Source of the DNA: Streptomyces lacrimifluminis
GTDB lineage: Bacteria; Actinomycetota; Actinomycetes; Streptomycetales; Streptomycetaceae
Reading direction: 5' to 3'
NCBI RefSeq assembly: GCF_014646095.1
Contig: NZ_BMMU01000021.1
Coordinates: 106,420-170,419, forward strand
DNA length: 64,000 nt
Shown: piece by piece, positions 8,781 through 17,529 of the stretch
How positions within the stretch are numbered: position 1 is the first letter of the stretch
How the letters are laid out: every line of letters starts with the position of its first letter
Position numbers and translations under genes: made by a program
The notes under the pieces: generated by a model
Databases searched by the model: none
Told to the model about the DNA's origin: nothing
What the model saw: only the letters and a program-made list of their open reading frames with translations

Positions 8781-9641
8781 GTGAGCGAACCGCGGTCCGC
8801 GCCGACGGTCGGACAGGTCGTCCTCGGCCGGCGCCTGCTGGACCTGCGGGAGCGTGCGGGCCTGCGGCGCGAGGAGGCCGCGCGCATCCTCCGGGTCGCC
8901 CCCGCCACCGTCCGCCGTATGGAGATGGCCGAGGTCGCGCTCAAGATCCCGTACCTCCAGCTCCTCCTGAAGTCGTACGGCGTCTCGGACGAGGAGGCCG
9001 AGGCGTTCGTCAAGCTGGCCGAGGACGCCAATCTGCCCGGGTGGTGGCAGCGGTTCCACGACGTGCTGCCCGGCTGGTTCTCCATGCACGTCAGCCTGGA
9101 GGGCGCGGCGAGCCTCATCCGCCAGTACGAGCCCCACTTCGTCCCCGGACTGCTGCAGACCGAGGGATACGCGGTCGGTGTCCTGAAATCGGGCGCCATC
9201 GGCCAGACCAGACCCGAGGACATCGAACGCCATGTCGCACTGCGCATGGAACGCCAGGGACTGCTCACCCGGGACGACGCGCCCCGGCTGTGGGTCGTGA
9301 TGGACGAGACCGTTCTGCGCCGCCCGGTGGGTGGCCCGGAGGTGATGCGTGCGCAGATCGACAGACTGCTCGAAGCCGCGGACCTGCCCAATGTGACGAT
9401 CCAGGTCGCCCCCTTCTCGGCGGGGCCGCACCCGGGCACGTACGGGCCGTTCGTACTGTTCCGTTTCGCCGTGCCGGAACTCCCGGACATGGTCTACAGC
9501 GAGTACCTGACCGGCGCCATCTATCTGGATTCGCGCACCGAGGTGGCCACCCACCTGGAGGTCATGGACCGCATGGCGGCTCAGTCCGCTACAGCACATC
9601 GCACGAAGGAGATCCTCCGGGATCTCCGCAAGGAGCTCTGA
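8781..9641 (+). CDS. WhiJ-like XRE regulator with DUF5753 domain
   Basis: A 286-residue protein. Residues 10-65 form an XRE helix-turn-helix (GRRLLDLRERAGLRREEAA, then VAPATVRRME), and residues 95-280 are DUF5753, recognised from the YEPHFVPGLLQTEGYA block and PHPGTYGPFVLFRF. The GTG start has a strong GGAGGTGGAG ribosome-binding site. Members control differentiation or act as the antitoxin-like half of Scr1-type pairs. A DUF397 gene follows 8 bases later, the standard partner arrangement. The short intergenic distance and shared direction imply one transcript. Confidence 0.9.
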   Translation: MSEPRSAPTVGQVVLGRRLLDLRERAGLRREEAARILRVAPATVRRMEMAEVALKIPYLQLLLKSYGVSDEEAEAFVKLAEDANLPGWWQRFHDVLPGWFSMHVSLEGAASLIRQYEPHFVPGLLQTEGYAVGVLKSGAIGQTRPEDIERHVALRMERQGLLTRDDAPRLWVVMDETVLRRPVGGPEVMRAQIDRLLEAADLPNVTIQVAPFSAGPHPGTYGPFVLFRFAVPELPDMVYSEYLTGAIYLDSRTEVATHLEVMDRMAAQSATAHRTKEILRDLRKEL

Positions 9642-9649
9642 ATCTCTGC

Positions 9650-9961
9650 ATGGATCGCATGACGTCCAAGGCCCGGATACGCCACGAGCGAATCAATGAG
9701 CTGACCACTGAACGGGTCACCGAGCGGGCCGGTATCTACAACGGCATGCCCGCCGGTGAACTGGGCAGCGAGGGCTGGCACAAGCCGTGGAGCGGCGGCA
9801 ACGGCGGCAACTGCCTGGAGGCGATGAAGCTCGCCGACGGCCGGATCGCCGTGCGCCAGTCCACCGACCCCGACGGTCCGGCGCTGATCTACACCACGGC
9901 CGAGATGCTCGCCTTCATCGAGGGCGCCAAGGCCGGGGAGGCGGACTTCCTGCTCTCCTGA
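9650..9961 (+). CDS. DUF397 domain protein
   Basis: About 103 residues with the DUF397 signature in the second half: W-H-K-P-W-S-G-G-N-G-G-N-C, then GRIAVRQSTDPDGPALIYT and AFIEGAKAGE. These small proteins are invariably paired with WhiJ/Scr1-type XRE regulators and are thought to modulate them. The start is uncertain, since ATGs at 9650 and 9659 are both possible; the N-terminal 40 residues are charged and not part of the conserved domain. Confidence 0.85.
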   Translation: MDRMTSKARIRHERINELTTERVTERAGIYNGMPAGELGSEGWHKPWSGGNGGNCLEAMKLADGRIAVRQSTDPDGPALIYTTAEMLAFIEGAKAGEADFLLS

Positions 9962-10078
9962 GGTCCGGTTCCGGCCGTTCGATGGCGCCGGTTCCGTTGT
10001 GTTCAGTCAATTCCCTTATTTTGGTGCTCAGTTGATCGCTTGCCAAGCCGGAGATCGAAGAGGCTCACGGAGTTCGCC

Positions 10079-10225
10079 ATGACCGGGCAGCACCCCATCG
10101 AGATGGACACAGGCAAGCCTCATCCCGCGCGAATGGACGACTGGTATTAGGGCGGCAAGGACAACTACCCGGTCGACGAGGCGATCGGCCGCCGGGTGCT
10201 CGCCCTCGACCCGCGGGTCTCGGTG
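10079..10225 (+). pseudogene. Remnant of a DUF574-type SAM-dependent methyltransferase
   Basis: Reading from ATG 10079 gives the N-terminal signature of the Streptomyces SAM-dependent methyltransferase family PF04672: DTGKPHPARMDDWY, then GGKDNYPVDEAIGRRVLALDPRVSV. A TAG at 10148-10150 replaces the Leu codon between Y and GG. After about 10225 the match ends, so some 49 of roughly 270 codons survive. The stub is overlapped antisense by the end of the membrane protein gene, marking the deletion joint. Confidence 0.8.
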
Positions 10226-10710
10226 AGGTCGGCGAGCCCGACGACGAGCGCGCCGAGCAGCGCGACCCCGACGGCCAGACGTCCGGCGAGCCGCCGCTCG
10301 GCGGGCCTGGCGGTGACCGACGCGACCCGCTGCAACCCCCAGGCGAGCCCGGACAGCAGTACACCGGTGACCATGAGAACGGGCACGAAGACGTATGTAC
10401 GTTCGGCAGGCTCGTCCAGCCAGCGCAACCGCCCGGCGCCCTGCCGTACCGGCGCCTCCCGCAGCCGGGCCAGGACGTCCTGCTGTCTCCGGCCGCTCTC
10501 GCGCACCTGGTCCTGGGTCTCGCGCACCTGCTCCTCGATCCGCGAGAGCCGCCCGATCAGCGTGATCCCTAGCAGCATCACCTCGACGACGAGGAGCAGC
10601 ACCCCGCACAGGACGGCCCGCTGCCACTGCCACCGGTAGAGACAGACGACGACGTAGGTGCCCGCCCCGGCGGCGGCCAGCCATCCGAATACGTATGCGA
10701 TGCGCCTCAT
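10165..10710 (-). CDS. Membrane protein with chimeric C-terminus
   Basis: A 181-residue protein. There are two transmembrane helices near the N-terminus (residues 5-25 and 33-52), a coiled-coil-like amphipathic stretch (RLSRIEEQVRETQDQVRE), then two more helices around 106-125 and 143-162. The last 20 residues or so (ETRGSRASTRRPIASSTG) are encoded antisense to the methyltransferase remnant, so the native C-terminus was lost and the frame runs into foreign sequence. The ATG overlaps the stop of the upstream PEP-type pseudogene by four bases (ATGA). Function unknown. Confidence 0.65.
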   Translation of the reverse strand: MRRIAYVFGWLAAAGAGTYVVVCLYRWQWQRAVLCGVLLLVVEVMLLGITLIGRLSRIEEQVRETQDQVRESGRRQQDVLARLREAPVRQGAGRLRWLDEPAERTYVFVPVLMVTGVLLSGLAWGLQRVASVTARPAERRLAGRLAVGVALLGALVVGLADLTETRGSRASTRRPIASSTG

Positions 10711-13000
10711 CGTTCGTCCTCCGTCCCCGCCTCGTCCCCGGTGCGTGCGTCCCCAGCGCGTACGTCGCCGGTGGCGCCGTCGACCGTGAGCCGCGTGCCC
10801 GGCGGGAACCGGTTCACGGCGTCCGTCGCGCCCACGACCGCGGGCAGCCCGAACTCCCTTGCCAGCACGGCGAGGTGGGACAGCGGGCTGCCGGTCTGCG
10901 CGACCAGAGCGGTGAGCCCGGGCAGCAGTGGGGCGAGGGCGGGATCGAGGGTGCGGACGACGAGTACCGCGTCCGGCGGCGTGGTGCCGGTGCCCTCCCA
11001 GACGATTCCGGCGGCCCGTCCGCCGGACACGCCCCGGCCGCCGTCGCCCACGGGACCGGTGCTTCGCTCGGCGACCACGGTTCCGTCAACGGCGACCCGG
11101 AAGGCGTCCGGCAGCGGGGCGGACACGGGCAGCGGCTGTCTCTCCCGCACGTCCGCGGGCAGCGGCCCCCCCTCCAGCGCGGTCATGAACTCCGGCCACC
11201 GCAGCAGCCCGACCCGGGCACCGTCATCCAGCCCTCCGCGCACGACCAGCCTGCGTGCCCCCTCCCGCACGAGCCGCACCTGCAACTCCTGCACCCACCG
11301 GACACGGAGCCGGAGCGCCTCCCGAGTCGGGAGCACGGGCGCGGTGGCGCCGGGCCTGTCGACGGGATGCCGGGACGGGCGTACGACGGTGACCGCCGCC
11401 GGACGCCCGTGTTCGTCCGGGCCGGGACGGTGACCCGCGCCCGTGTTCGTCCGTGCCGTCCGCACCGCCCTCCTGTGCCGGTGCCGCCGCCGATGCCGGC
11501 AGCCGGATCCGTCCGCGCAGGCTCGGTGCCGTCAGGGCCAGGACCACCGGCTCGGCGATCACGACGCGCCCGTCCGGCAGCCCCTGGGCGCGGGCGTCCG
11601 TGAGCGCGGTGAGGGCGGCGCCGGCTGCCGTACGGCTGTTCGCCGGGCTCTCGTGCAGCAGCGCACCGGCCAGCGCCTCCTGGGCGTGCAGGCGACCAGC
11701 GTCGTACGCGTCCAGCGCAGTGTGGACGTCAGTCCCGCCGACGGAATGTCGGCGGGCGGCGGGGTCTCGGCCAGGCGGCGGTCGACGTCCGCCACGAGGT
11801 CGACGGCGAGCCCGGGCAGCGCCGAGGTCAGCCGTCCCGTCCGCCAGGCCGCGGCGAGCCTGCGTCCGCCCTGCGCCGGGTTGAGCAGCGCGAGCCAGCG
11901 GGGCCGGGGCGGGGCGGCGCCGAGCAGCAGCAGGTCCGCGGCGGCCCGTCCGCCTACCGCCGTGACCACGGGCACGGTACGCAGCCGGCGCCGGGGCGCG
12001 GTGCCGCCGATGTCGAGCGCGGCGGCGAGCCCACGGGCCATCGGGGTCACCCACAGATCTTCCTCCAGGGGCTCCAGCTGATCCGGCAGGCTCTCGGCGA
12101 CCGGGCCGGGGCCCAGCAGCCGTGCTCCGCGTGGCGGCCGGGCGGCCATCGCGGTGATCGGCCGGCTCTGGAACAGCCACAGTCGTCCGTGGTCGTCGAA
12201 CCCGAACTCGATGTCCTGCGGCCCGTCGAAGACCTCGCGGGCGCGCCGCGCGAGGCGGGCCAGCCGGCGCAGTTCGAACGGCCGAGGAGCGGCTCGGCGT
12301 CCGCCGGTTCCCTGCGCAGCATGCGCCCCCGCAGGCTCAACGAGTAGTCGATTCCGGCCTGTTCCCCACTGACCAGGCTGTCGGGGCCACCGCGCACCGC
12401 GCTCACCAGCATCCGGTCGGCGCGCCCTTCGACGGGATCGGCGCCGAACATCACCCCTCCCACGCGCGCGGTCAGCATCGGCTGGACCAGTACCGCCATC
12501 GGCGCGGCGGGCTCACCGGGCCGGTGCGCGGAGTCGAGCACGGTCCGTACCGCCGTACGGAAGTCGGCCCAGCCGCGGACGTCGAGCACGGATGCGAACC
12601 GACCCGCCAGGGAGGACTCCTGGGTGTCCTCCTGCGGCGAGGAGGAGCGGACGACGAGCGGGCGCTCGCCGCCGTCCGAGAGCGTGTCCCAGGCCTGGCG
12701 CAGCGCGGACCAGCCGCCGGACAGGCTGTCGTGCGGGTCGTCGGCCTCGGGGCCGGGGTGCGTGATGACGAATCCGGGCAGTACCGGCAGTCCGGCGCCT
12801 GCCGCGCGGGCGAGGTTCGCCGCCTTGGAGCCGGCGAGCAGGGGGAGTGCGGCGCCGGGCCGGTCCAGCCAGACGGCCTCCCGGCCGTGTGCCCCGACCG
12901 TTTCGCGGCCCTGTGCCGCGACCGCGTTCAGGACCGCACCGCCGCGGGGGTCGTCCCCGTCGCACGCGCCTTCTCCGGGACGTTCGTCGAGCGTCGTCAT
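10707..13000 (-). pseudogene. PEP/pyruvate-binding (PEP synthase/PPDK-like) gene with multiple frameshifts
   Basis: Starting at ATG 13000, the N-terminal ATP-grasp domain is clear (GSKAANLARAAGAGLPVLPGF; RSSSPQEDTQESSLAGRF; VLVQPM). Near 12275-12285 homology moves to another frame (ELRRLARLARRAREVFDGPQ, then IEFGFDDHGRLWLFQSRPIT). Near 11725-11745 it moves again (VHTALDAYDAGRLHAQEALA), and near 11450 a third time to the C-terminal phosphohistidine mobile domain (TGSPLSHLAVLAREFGLPAVVG, with the swivelling His). With three frame changes no full protein can form. Intact relatives transfer phosphate between ATP and pyruvate-like substrates. Decay is likelier than read error because surrounding genes are clean, but errors cannot be excluded. 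Confidence 0.8.
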
Positions 13001-13227
13001 AGGACACCGTCCAGGACCGACCGCCAACAGGGGGGACGCCTAGGGTCGGCCCTGCGCCTGACGGCAGAACAAAGGATCGGTGGCGAGCCCGTGAGACCCG
13101 TCTCCTGCGCTCAATGATCCCACCGCCGGGCGAATTCCACCCGGCTGGAAGCCGCTTTCAGGCAAGCCCGTGAACAACGTCACCCAGCGCAACCGTGCGT
13201 TGGCCGTTCGCGTTGTCGGCGCCTCCC

Positions 13228-14712
13228 TCATCCCGGTGGAAGTGCCTGGCAGAGCGCCTCCAATGCCGCACCGTAGGCGTGCTCGGAGGGCGCCGCGTAC
13301 CCCACGACGAGCCCGTCGAGCGCGATCGAACCCTGGTCCTCATGCGGGGCCTTCTCCGGCTCGTGGAGCTCTGGGTGCCGGAATTCCGGATGCCGGAACT
13401 CCGTGAGCCCGTCGAGGGCGATTCCCCGCCAGGCCGCCGCCTTCACCGCCGACCGTTCCGTCCCGGGCGGCAGTCGCAGCACCGCGTGCAGACCGGCCGC
13501 GACCCCGGTGACCTCGACATGCGGCGCGTGCGCGGCGAGGGCGGCCACCAGCCGGTCACGGCGGCGCCGGTACCGCTGCCGCATCCGCCGCACATGACGG
13601 TCGTACGACCCCGACCCGAGGAAGTCGGCGAGCGCCAGCTGATCGAGCGCACTCGCCCACCCCTCCCGCTCGCCCTTCAACGCGAGTACGGGCTCCACGT
13701 ACCGCTCCGGAAGGACCATCCAGCCCAGCCGCAGCGCGGGGGACAGGCTCTTGCTGACCGAGCCGAGGTGGATCACCCGCTCGGGGTCCAGCCCCTGTAC
13801 GGCGCCCACGGGCCGACGGTCGTATCGGAACTCCCCGTCGTAGTCGTCCTCCAGGATCAGCCCGCCACGCGCGCGTGCCCAGTCGATCACGGCGGCACGT
13901 CGCTCGGGGTGCAGGGGACCGCCGGTCGGGAACTGGTGCGCGGGCGTGAGCAGGACGGCCCGCTCCCGGTCGAGCAGACCGACCCGGGCGCCGTCCTCGT
14001 CGAGGGGCAGCGGCACGGTCCGTACCCCGGCCGCGGTCAACAGGTCCCGGTGGAAGCCGAGTCCGTACGCCTCGACGGCCAGCGGTCCGCGCAGTACGGC
14101 GTCCGTGCTCCCGCCGCCGCTCGTGCCGCCGAAGAGGAGCCGCAGGGCGTGCGCGAAGCCCGAACAGATGACGATGCGCGCGGGCTCGGTACGTACACCA
14201 CGCGCGCGTGCCAAGTACTCCGCGAGTGCCTCCCGCAGCTCGACCCGGCCGGCCGGATCACCGGGCCCGAACGCCTCGTTCGGCGCCTGCTGGAGCGCCC
14301 GCCGGTACGAGGCCAGCCAGGCGGAACGCGGGAACTCCGACGCGTCCGGCTTGCCCTGGCGCAGGTCGTGTCGTGGTCCACGCGCGCGTGGAGGTGCCTT
14401 TACCGGGACCCGGGAAGCCGTTCTGACGGGCTCGGCTCGCTCGGCGACCCGGGTGCCCGAACCCTGGCGGGCGGTCAGCCAGCCCTCGGCGACGAGTTCG
14501 GCGTACGCGTCGGCAACCGTGTTGCGGGCCACGCCGAGGTCGGCGGCGAGGGAACGGTACGGCGGCAACAGGGTGCCGGGCACGAGCCGGCCGCTGCGGA
14601 CGGCGTCCCGCAGGGCACGGGTCAGGGCGGCCCGTCGGCCACCGGGCCCCGACAGCTCCAGATGCAGGTCGGCGCCGATGCCCTCCGCGGAATTGACCCA
14701 TGTTTCTGCCAT
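13228..14712 (-). CDS. MocR/PdxR-type regulator (GntR wHTH plus aminotransferase domain)
   Basis: A 494-residue fusion. Residues 25-90 are a GntR winged helix (SLAADLGVARNTVADAYAEL, then GWLTARQGSGTRV), and residues 115-490 are a class I aminotransferase fold. The PLP-binding Lys is Lys321 in SVSKSLSP, and EDDYDGEFRYDRRP (288-301) is the family landmark. MocR proteins sense PLP or amino acids and usually control the divergent gene, here the AhpD-like gene 41 bases away. A short internal duplication gives FRHPEFRHPELHEPE near residue 440. The gene carries three copies of the CACGCGCGCGTG palindrome. Confidence 0.92.
   Translation of the reverse strand: MAETWVNSAEGIGADLHLELSGPGGRRAALTRALRDAVRSGRLVPGTLLPPYRSLAADLGVARNTVADAYAELVAEGWLTARQGSGTRVAERAEPVRTASRVPVKAPPRARGPRHDLRQGKPDASEFPRSAWLASYRRALQQAPNEAFGPGDPAGRVELREALAEYLARARGVRTEPARIVICSGFAHALRLLFGGTSGGGSTDAVLRGPLAVEAYGLGFHRDLLTAAGVRTVPLPLDEDGARVGLLDRERAVLLTPAHQFPTGGPLHPERRAAVIDWARARGGLILEDDYDGEFRYDRRPVGAVQGLDPERVIHLGSVSKSLSPALRLGWMVLPERYVEPVLALKGEREGWASALDQLALADFLGSGSYDRHVRRMRQRYRRRRDRLVAALAAHAPHVEVTGVAAGLHAVLRLPPGTERSAVKAAAWRGIALDGLTEFRHPEFRHPELHEPEKAPHEDQGSIALDGLVVGYAAPSEHAYGAALEALCQALPPG
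13866..14390. repeat. Cluster of CACGCGCGCGTG palindromes
   Basis: Three copies of this 12-base palindrome lie at 13866, 14199 and 14379. Other copies in the window start at 3676, 6499, 22309, 22975, 36439, 42452 and 55385. All are inside genes and are read in all three codon phases (HARV; ARAR, PRAR or TRAR; and GTRAW), so a shared peptide does not explain them. Confidence 0.6.
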
Positions 14713-14753
14713 AGAAATGAACCATACCGCCGGTCTTTCCGGACCGTAGATTC

Positions 14754-15266
14754 ATGGTCATGACGACGAACACGAACACCGAGAACCTCACGACCGCCCA
14801 CCTCGACAAGGCCGCGGAAACCCCCCGCCTGAACCTCGCGAAAACGGCCCCCAAGGTCTTCCGCGCCCTCGTCGGCTTCGACGCGGCGGCCCGCGAGGGA
14901 CTCGACCCGGCGCTGGTCGAACTGATCCAGATCCGCTCCTCGCACCTCAACCACTGCGCGTACTGCCTCCACATGCACACGAACGACGCGCGCAAGGCGG
15001 GCGAGAGCGAGGACCGGCTGCACCTGGTCGCGGTGTGGCGCGAGGCCCGCCACTTCTACACCCAGAGGGAACAGGCGGCGCTGGCTCTCACGGAGGCGGT
15101 CACCCTGGTCGCCGACGCCGGCGTCCCGGACGACGTCTACGCCGAGGCCGCGGCCCAGTTCGACGAGCGGGAACTGGCCCACGTCCTGTCCCTGATCCTC
15201 GCGATCAACACCTGGAACCGGGTGGCCCTGGCGACCCGCAAGACGGCGGGCACGGACGAGCGCTGA
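14754..15266 (+). CDS. Carboxymuconolactone decarboxylase/AhpD-like protein
   Basis: A 170-residue all-helical protein with the AhpD active-site motif C-x-x-C-x-x-x-H (Cys68, Cys71, His75 in HLNHCAYCLHMH). Such proteins are thiol peroxidases or alkylhydroperoxidase partners. The paired ATGs at 14754 and 14760 lack a clear ribosome-binding site, and a TAGATT box at 14748 suggests a very short leader. It is divergent from the MocR regulator and is probably its target. Confidence 0.85.
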   Translation: MVMTTNTNTENLTTAHLDKAAETPRLNLAKTAPKVFRALVGFDAAAREGLDPALVELIQIRSSHLNHCAYCLHMHTNDARKAGESEDRLHLVAVWREARHFYTQREQAALALTEAVTLVADAGVPDDVYAEAAAQFDERELAHVLSLILAINTWNRVALATRKTAGTDER

Positions 15267-15310
15267 CCCGCGCTCGGCACGGGCGCGGGGGCGGGCGCGG
15301 GAACGGGCAG

Positions 15311-16798
15311 TCAGACGGTCATCGGCCGATCGAACGGCCCTATGGGCGCCGGCAACTGCGTGGCACCCGTCAGCCGACGGTCCACGGCAGCCGCCACCGC
15401 CCGCCCCTCCGCGATCGCCCACACGATCAGCGACTGCCCGCGGGCCGCGTCCCCGGCGGCGTACACCCCCGGGACGTTCGTCGCGAAGTCCGCGTCACGG
15501 GCGATCGTGCCGCGCGGGTCGAGGGCGAGCCCGAGCTGGTTGATCAGGCCGTCCTCCTGGCCGGGCCCCGAGAAGCCGAGGGCGAGCAGCACGAGGTCGG
15601 CGGGGAGCGTCCGCCCGGATCCGGGCATCGGCCGGCGCTCCGCGTCCACCTCTACGAGGTGCAACGCCCGTACATGCCCGTCCGTGTCGCCCGAGAAGTG
15701 GAGCGTGGACGCCGCGAAGAGCCGTGCGTCGGCGTCGGCCGCGGGCGCCGACTCCAGGTCACGGGCCTCCTCGTGCGCGGCCGACAGCCGGTAGATCTTC
15801 GGGTACGTCGGCCAGGGATCGACGTCCTCGTCGCGCTCAGCACCCGGCTGGGCGTAGATGTCCAACTGGGTGACGGAGACGGCCCCTTCACGTACCGCGG
15901 TGCCCAGACAGTCGGCCCCCGTGTCGCCGCCGCCGACGATGACGACGTGCTTCCCGGCGGCGGACATCGGGGACGCCTCCAGATCCCCCTGACACACCCG
16001 GTTGGCCAGCGGCAGATACTCCATCGCCTGATGTACGCCGGTCAACTCCCGCCCGGGAAGCGGCAGTTCGCGCCAGGCTGTGGCTCCCACGGCCAGTACC
16101 ACAGCGTCGTAACGCGACCGCAGCTCGGCGGCCCCGACATCCCGTCCGACGGCGGTCGACGTACGGAACTTGGTTCCCTCCGCCCGCATCTGCTCGATAC
16201 GCCGCTCCAGATGGTGCTTCTCCATCTTGAAGCCGGGGATGCCGTACCGCATCAGCCCGCCGAGCCGGTCGTCCTTCTCGTACACGGCCACGGTGTGTCC
16301 GGCCCGCGTCAGCTGCTGGGCGGCGGCGAGCCCGGTGGGCCCCGACCCGATCACCGCGACCGTACGCCCCGACAGCCGGTCCGGCGGTCTCGGCGGTGCG
16401 AAGCCCTCGGACCAGGCCCGGTCGGCGATGGCCACCTCGACGTTCTTGATGGTCACCGCGGGCTGGTTGATGGCCAGCACACAGCCCGCCTCGCACGGCG
16501 CCGGGCACAACCTCCCGGTGAACTCGGGGAAGTTGTTCGTGGCGTGCAGCCGGTCGCTGGCCGCGCGCCAGTCGTCCCGGGAGACCAGGTCGTTCCACTC
16601 GGGGATCAGGTTCCCCAGCGGACAGGCCTCGTGGCAGAACGGGACACCGCAGTCCATACAGCGACCGGCCTGCTTGCCGACGATGGGGAGCAGCGCCCCC
16701 GGGACATACACCTCGTCCCAGTCACGGACCCGCTCCTCGACGGGCCTGCGCGGCCAGTTCTGGCGTGCTGTGGTGAGAAAACCCTTGGGATCGCCCAT
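15311..16798 (-). CDS. gltD: Glutamate synthase small subunit
   Basis: A 495-residue protein with the complete GltD layout. An N-terminal ferredoxin-like region has two cysteine clusters (C-M-D-C-G-V-P-F-C and C-P-A-P-C-E-A-G-C) for 4Fe-4S centres. An FAD Rossmann motif (VIGSGPTGLAAAQQL), an NADPH motif (VIVGGGDTGADCLG) and the GVYAAGDAARGQS FAD end motif follow. It passes electrons from NADPH to the large subunit GltB for glutamate synthesis. gltB is not in the window: the flanking genes are the AhpD-like gene and a DUF1772 protein, so it is detached here, or gltB lies elsewhere. Confidence 0.95.
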   Translation of the reverse strand: MGDPKGFLTTARQNWPRRPVEERVRDWDEVYVPGALLPIVGKQAGRCMDCGVPFCHEACPLGNLIPEWNDLVSRDDWRAASDRLHATNNFPEFTGRLCPAPCEAGCVLAINQPAVTIKNVEVAIADRAWSEGFAPPRPPDRLSGRTVAVIGSGPTGLAAAQQLTRAGHTVAVYEKDDRLGGLMRYGIPGFKMEKHHLERRIEQMRAEGTKFRTSTAVGRDVGAAELRSRYDAVVLAVGATAWRELPLPGRELTGVHQAMEYLPLANRVCQGDLEASPMSAAGKHVVIVGGGDTGADCLGTAVREGAVSVTQLDIYAQPGAERDEDVDPWPTYPKIYRLSAAHEEARDLESAPAADADARLFAASTLHFSGDTDGHVRALHLVEVDAERRPMPGSGRTLPADLVLLALGFSGPGQEDGLINQLGLALDPRGTIARDADFATNVPGVYAAGDAARGQSLIVWAIAEGRAVAAAVDRRLTGATQLPAPIGPFDRPMTV

Positions 16799-16915
16799 GA
16801 CCGTGTCCTCGCCGTCTTCCCTGCGTACGCATGACGGGGCCGTGCGTCATCGGGCGGCACTCTCCTTCGGCCACGATACGACTCATCGACCAGGCACGCC
16901 GAACGGGACGGCGGC

Positions 16916-17395
16916 TCAGGCGACGGCCAGGACGTACAGCACGGAGGCGGCGCCCGAGGCGACCGTGCGTATGTGGTTCCACAGGGTCCACTCGCGCACG
17001 TACACGGGCCAGTACGCGGCGGCCTCCGCCGTCCCCGGCTCCAGCTTCGCCAGCGCGTTGTTGCGCGGTACGTTCGCGCCCATGGTGAGTCCGAACGAGC
17101 CGAACAGGTACAGCGCACTGCCCACCAGCAGTTCCACCGCACCCTCGTCCGGCCACACCACGAACGTGACCACGACGGTCACCAGACACAGGGCGGCCGA
17201 CCCGACGAACACGAGCATGAAGGGCGGATTCACCGCGGTGACGTTGATCGCCCGCATCGCGGCGACCCCCTGCGCGGGCGGCAGCGCGGCGAGCCCCCTC
17301 ATCACGAACGTCGAGAACCCGCAGAAGACCCCGGCCACCAGCCCGGTACCGAGCACACCCAGCACCACGAGTACGAAGTACGCCCCATCGATCAT
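16916..17395 (-). CDS. DUF1772 membrane protein (anthrone oxygenase-like family)
   Basis: A 159-residue protein with four transmembrane helices (about residues 5-25, 58-80, 85-105 and 140-159) and the DUF1772 landmarks NVTAVNPPFM and GANVPRNNALAKLEP. The family includes fungal anthrone oxygenases; bacterial members are uncharacterised. The ATG follows GGGGAG at a good distance. A variant DNA-damage-type promoter lies upstream at 17431-17453. Confidence 0.8.
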   Translation of the reverse strand: MIDGAYFVLVVLGVLGTGLVAGVFCGFSTFVMRGLAALPPAQGVAAMRAINVTAVNPPFMLVFVGSAALCLVTVVVTFVVWPDEGAVELLVGSALYLFGSFGLTMGANVPRNNALAKLEPGTAEAAAYWPVYVREWTLWNHIRTVASGAASVLYVLAVA

Positions 17396-17430
17396 GCCGA
17401 CTCCCCGCTCGCTGCTCATCCGTCCCCACC

Positions 17431-17453
17431 AGTGAACCTCCTGCCACTGACAA
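17431..17453 (-). promoter_or_regulatory. Variant RecA-NDp/PafBC-type promoter
   Basis: Minus-strand TTGTCAGTG, 8 bases, TTCACT. The box and spacing are exact and the -10 has TT for TA. It would initiate about 30 bases upstream of the DUF1772 start. It shares the TTCANT -10 with the site at 2523-2545. Confidence 0.55.
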
Positions 17454-17529
17454 CGCCCATGGCCGAGCGACGCGGCGCCATACGCGAGCGTCCACGGGGT
17501 GCCACCAGGCGACGGGGGCACCGCCCCGC

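Noticed and set aside
13370..13404. Tandem repeat in the MocR gene end as a mobile or regulatory repeat
   Set aside because: Only two imperfect 15-base units in frame (FRHPE/FRHPEL); better explained as a small coding duplication.
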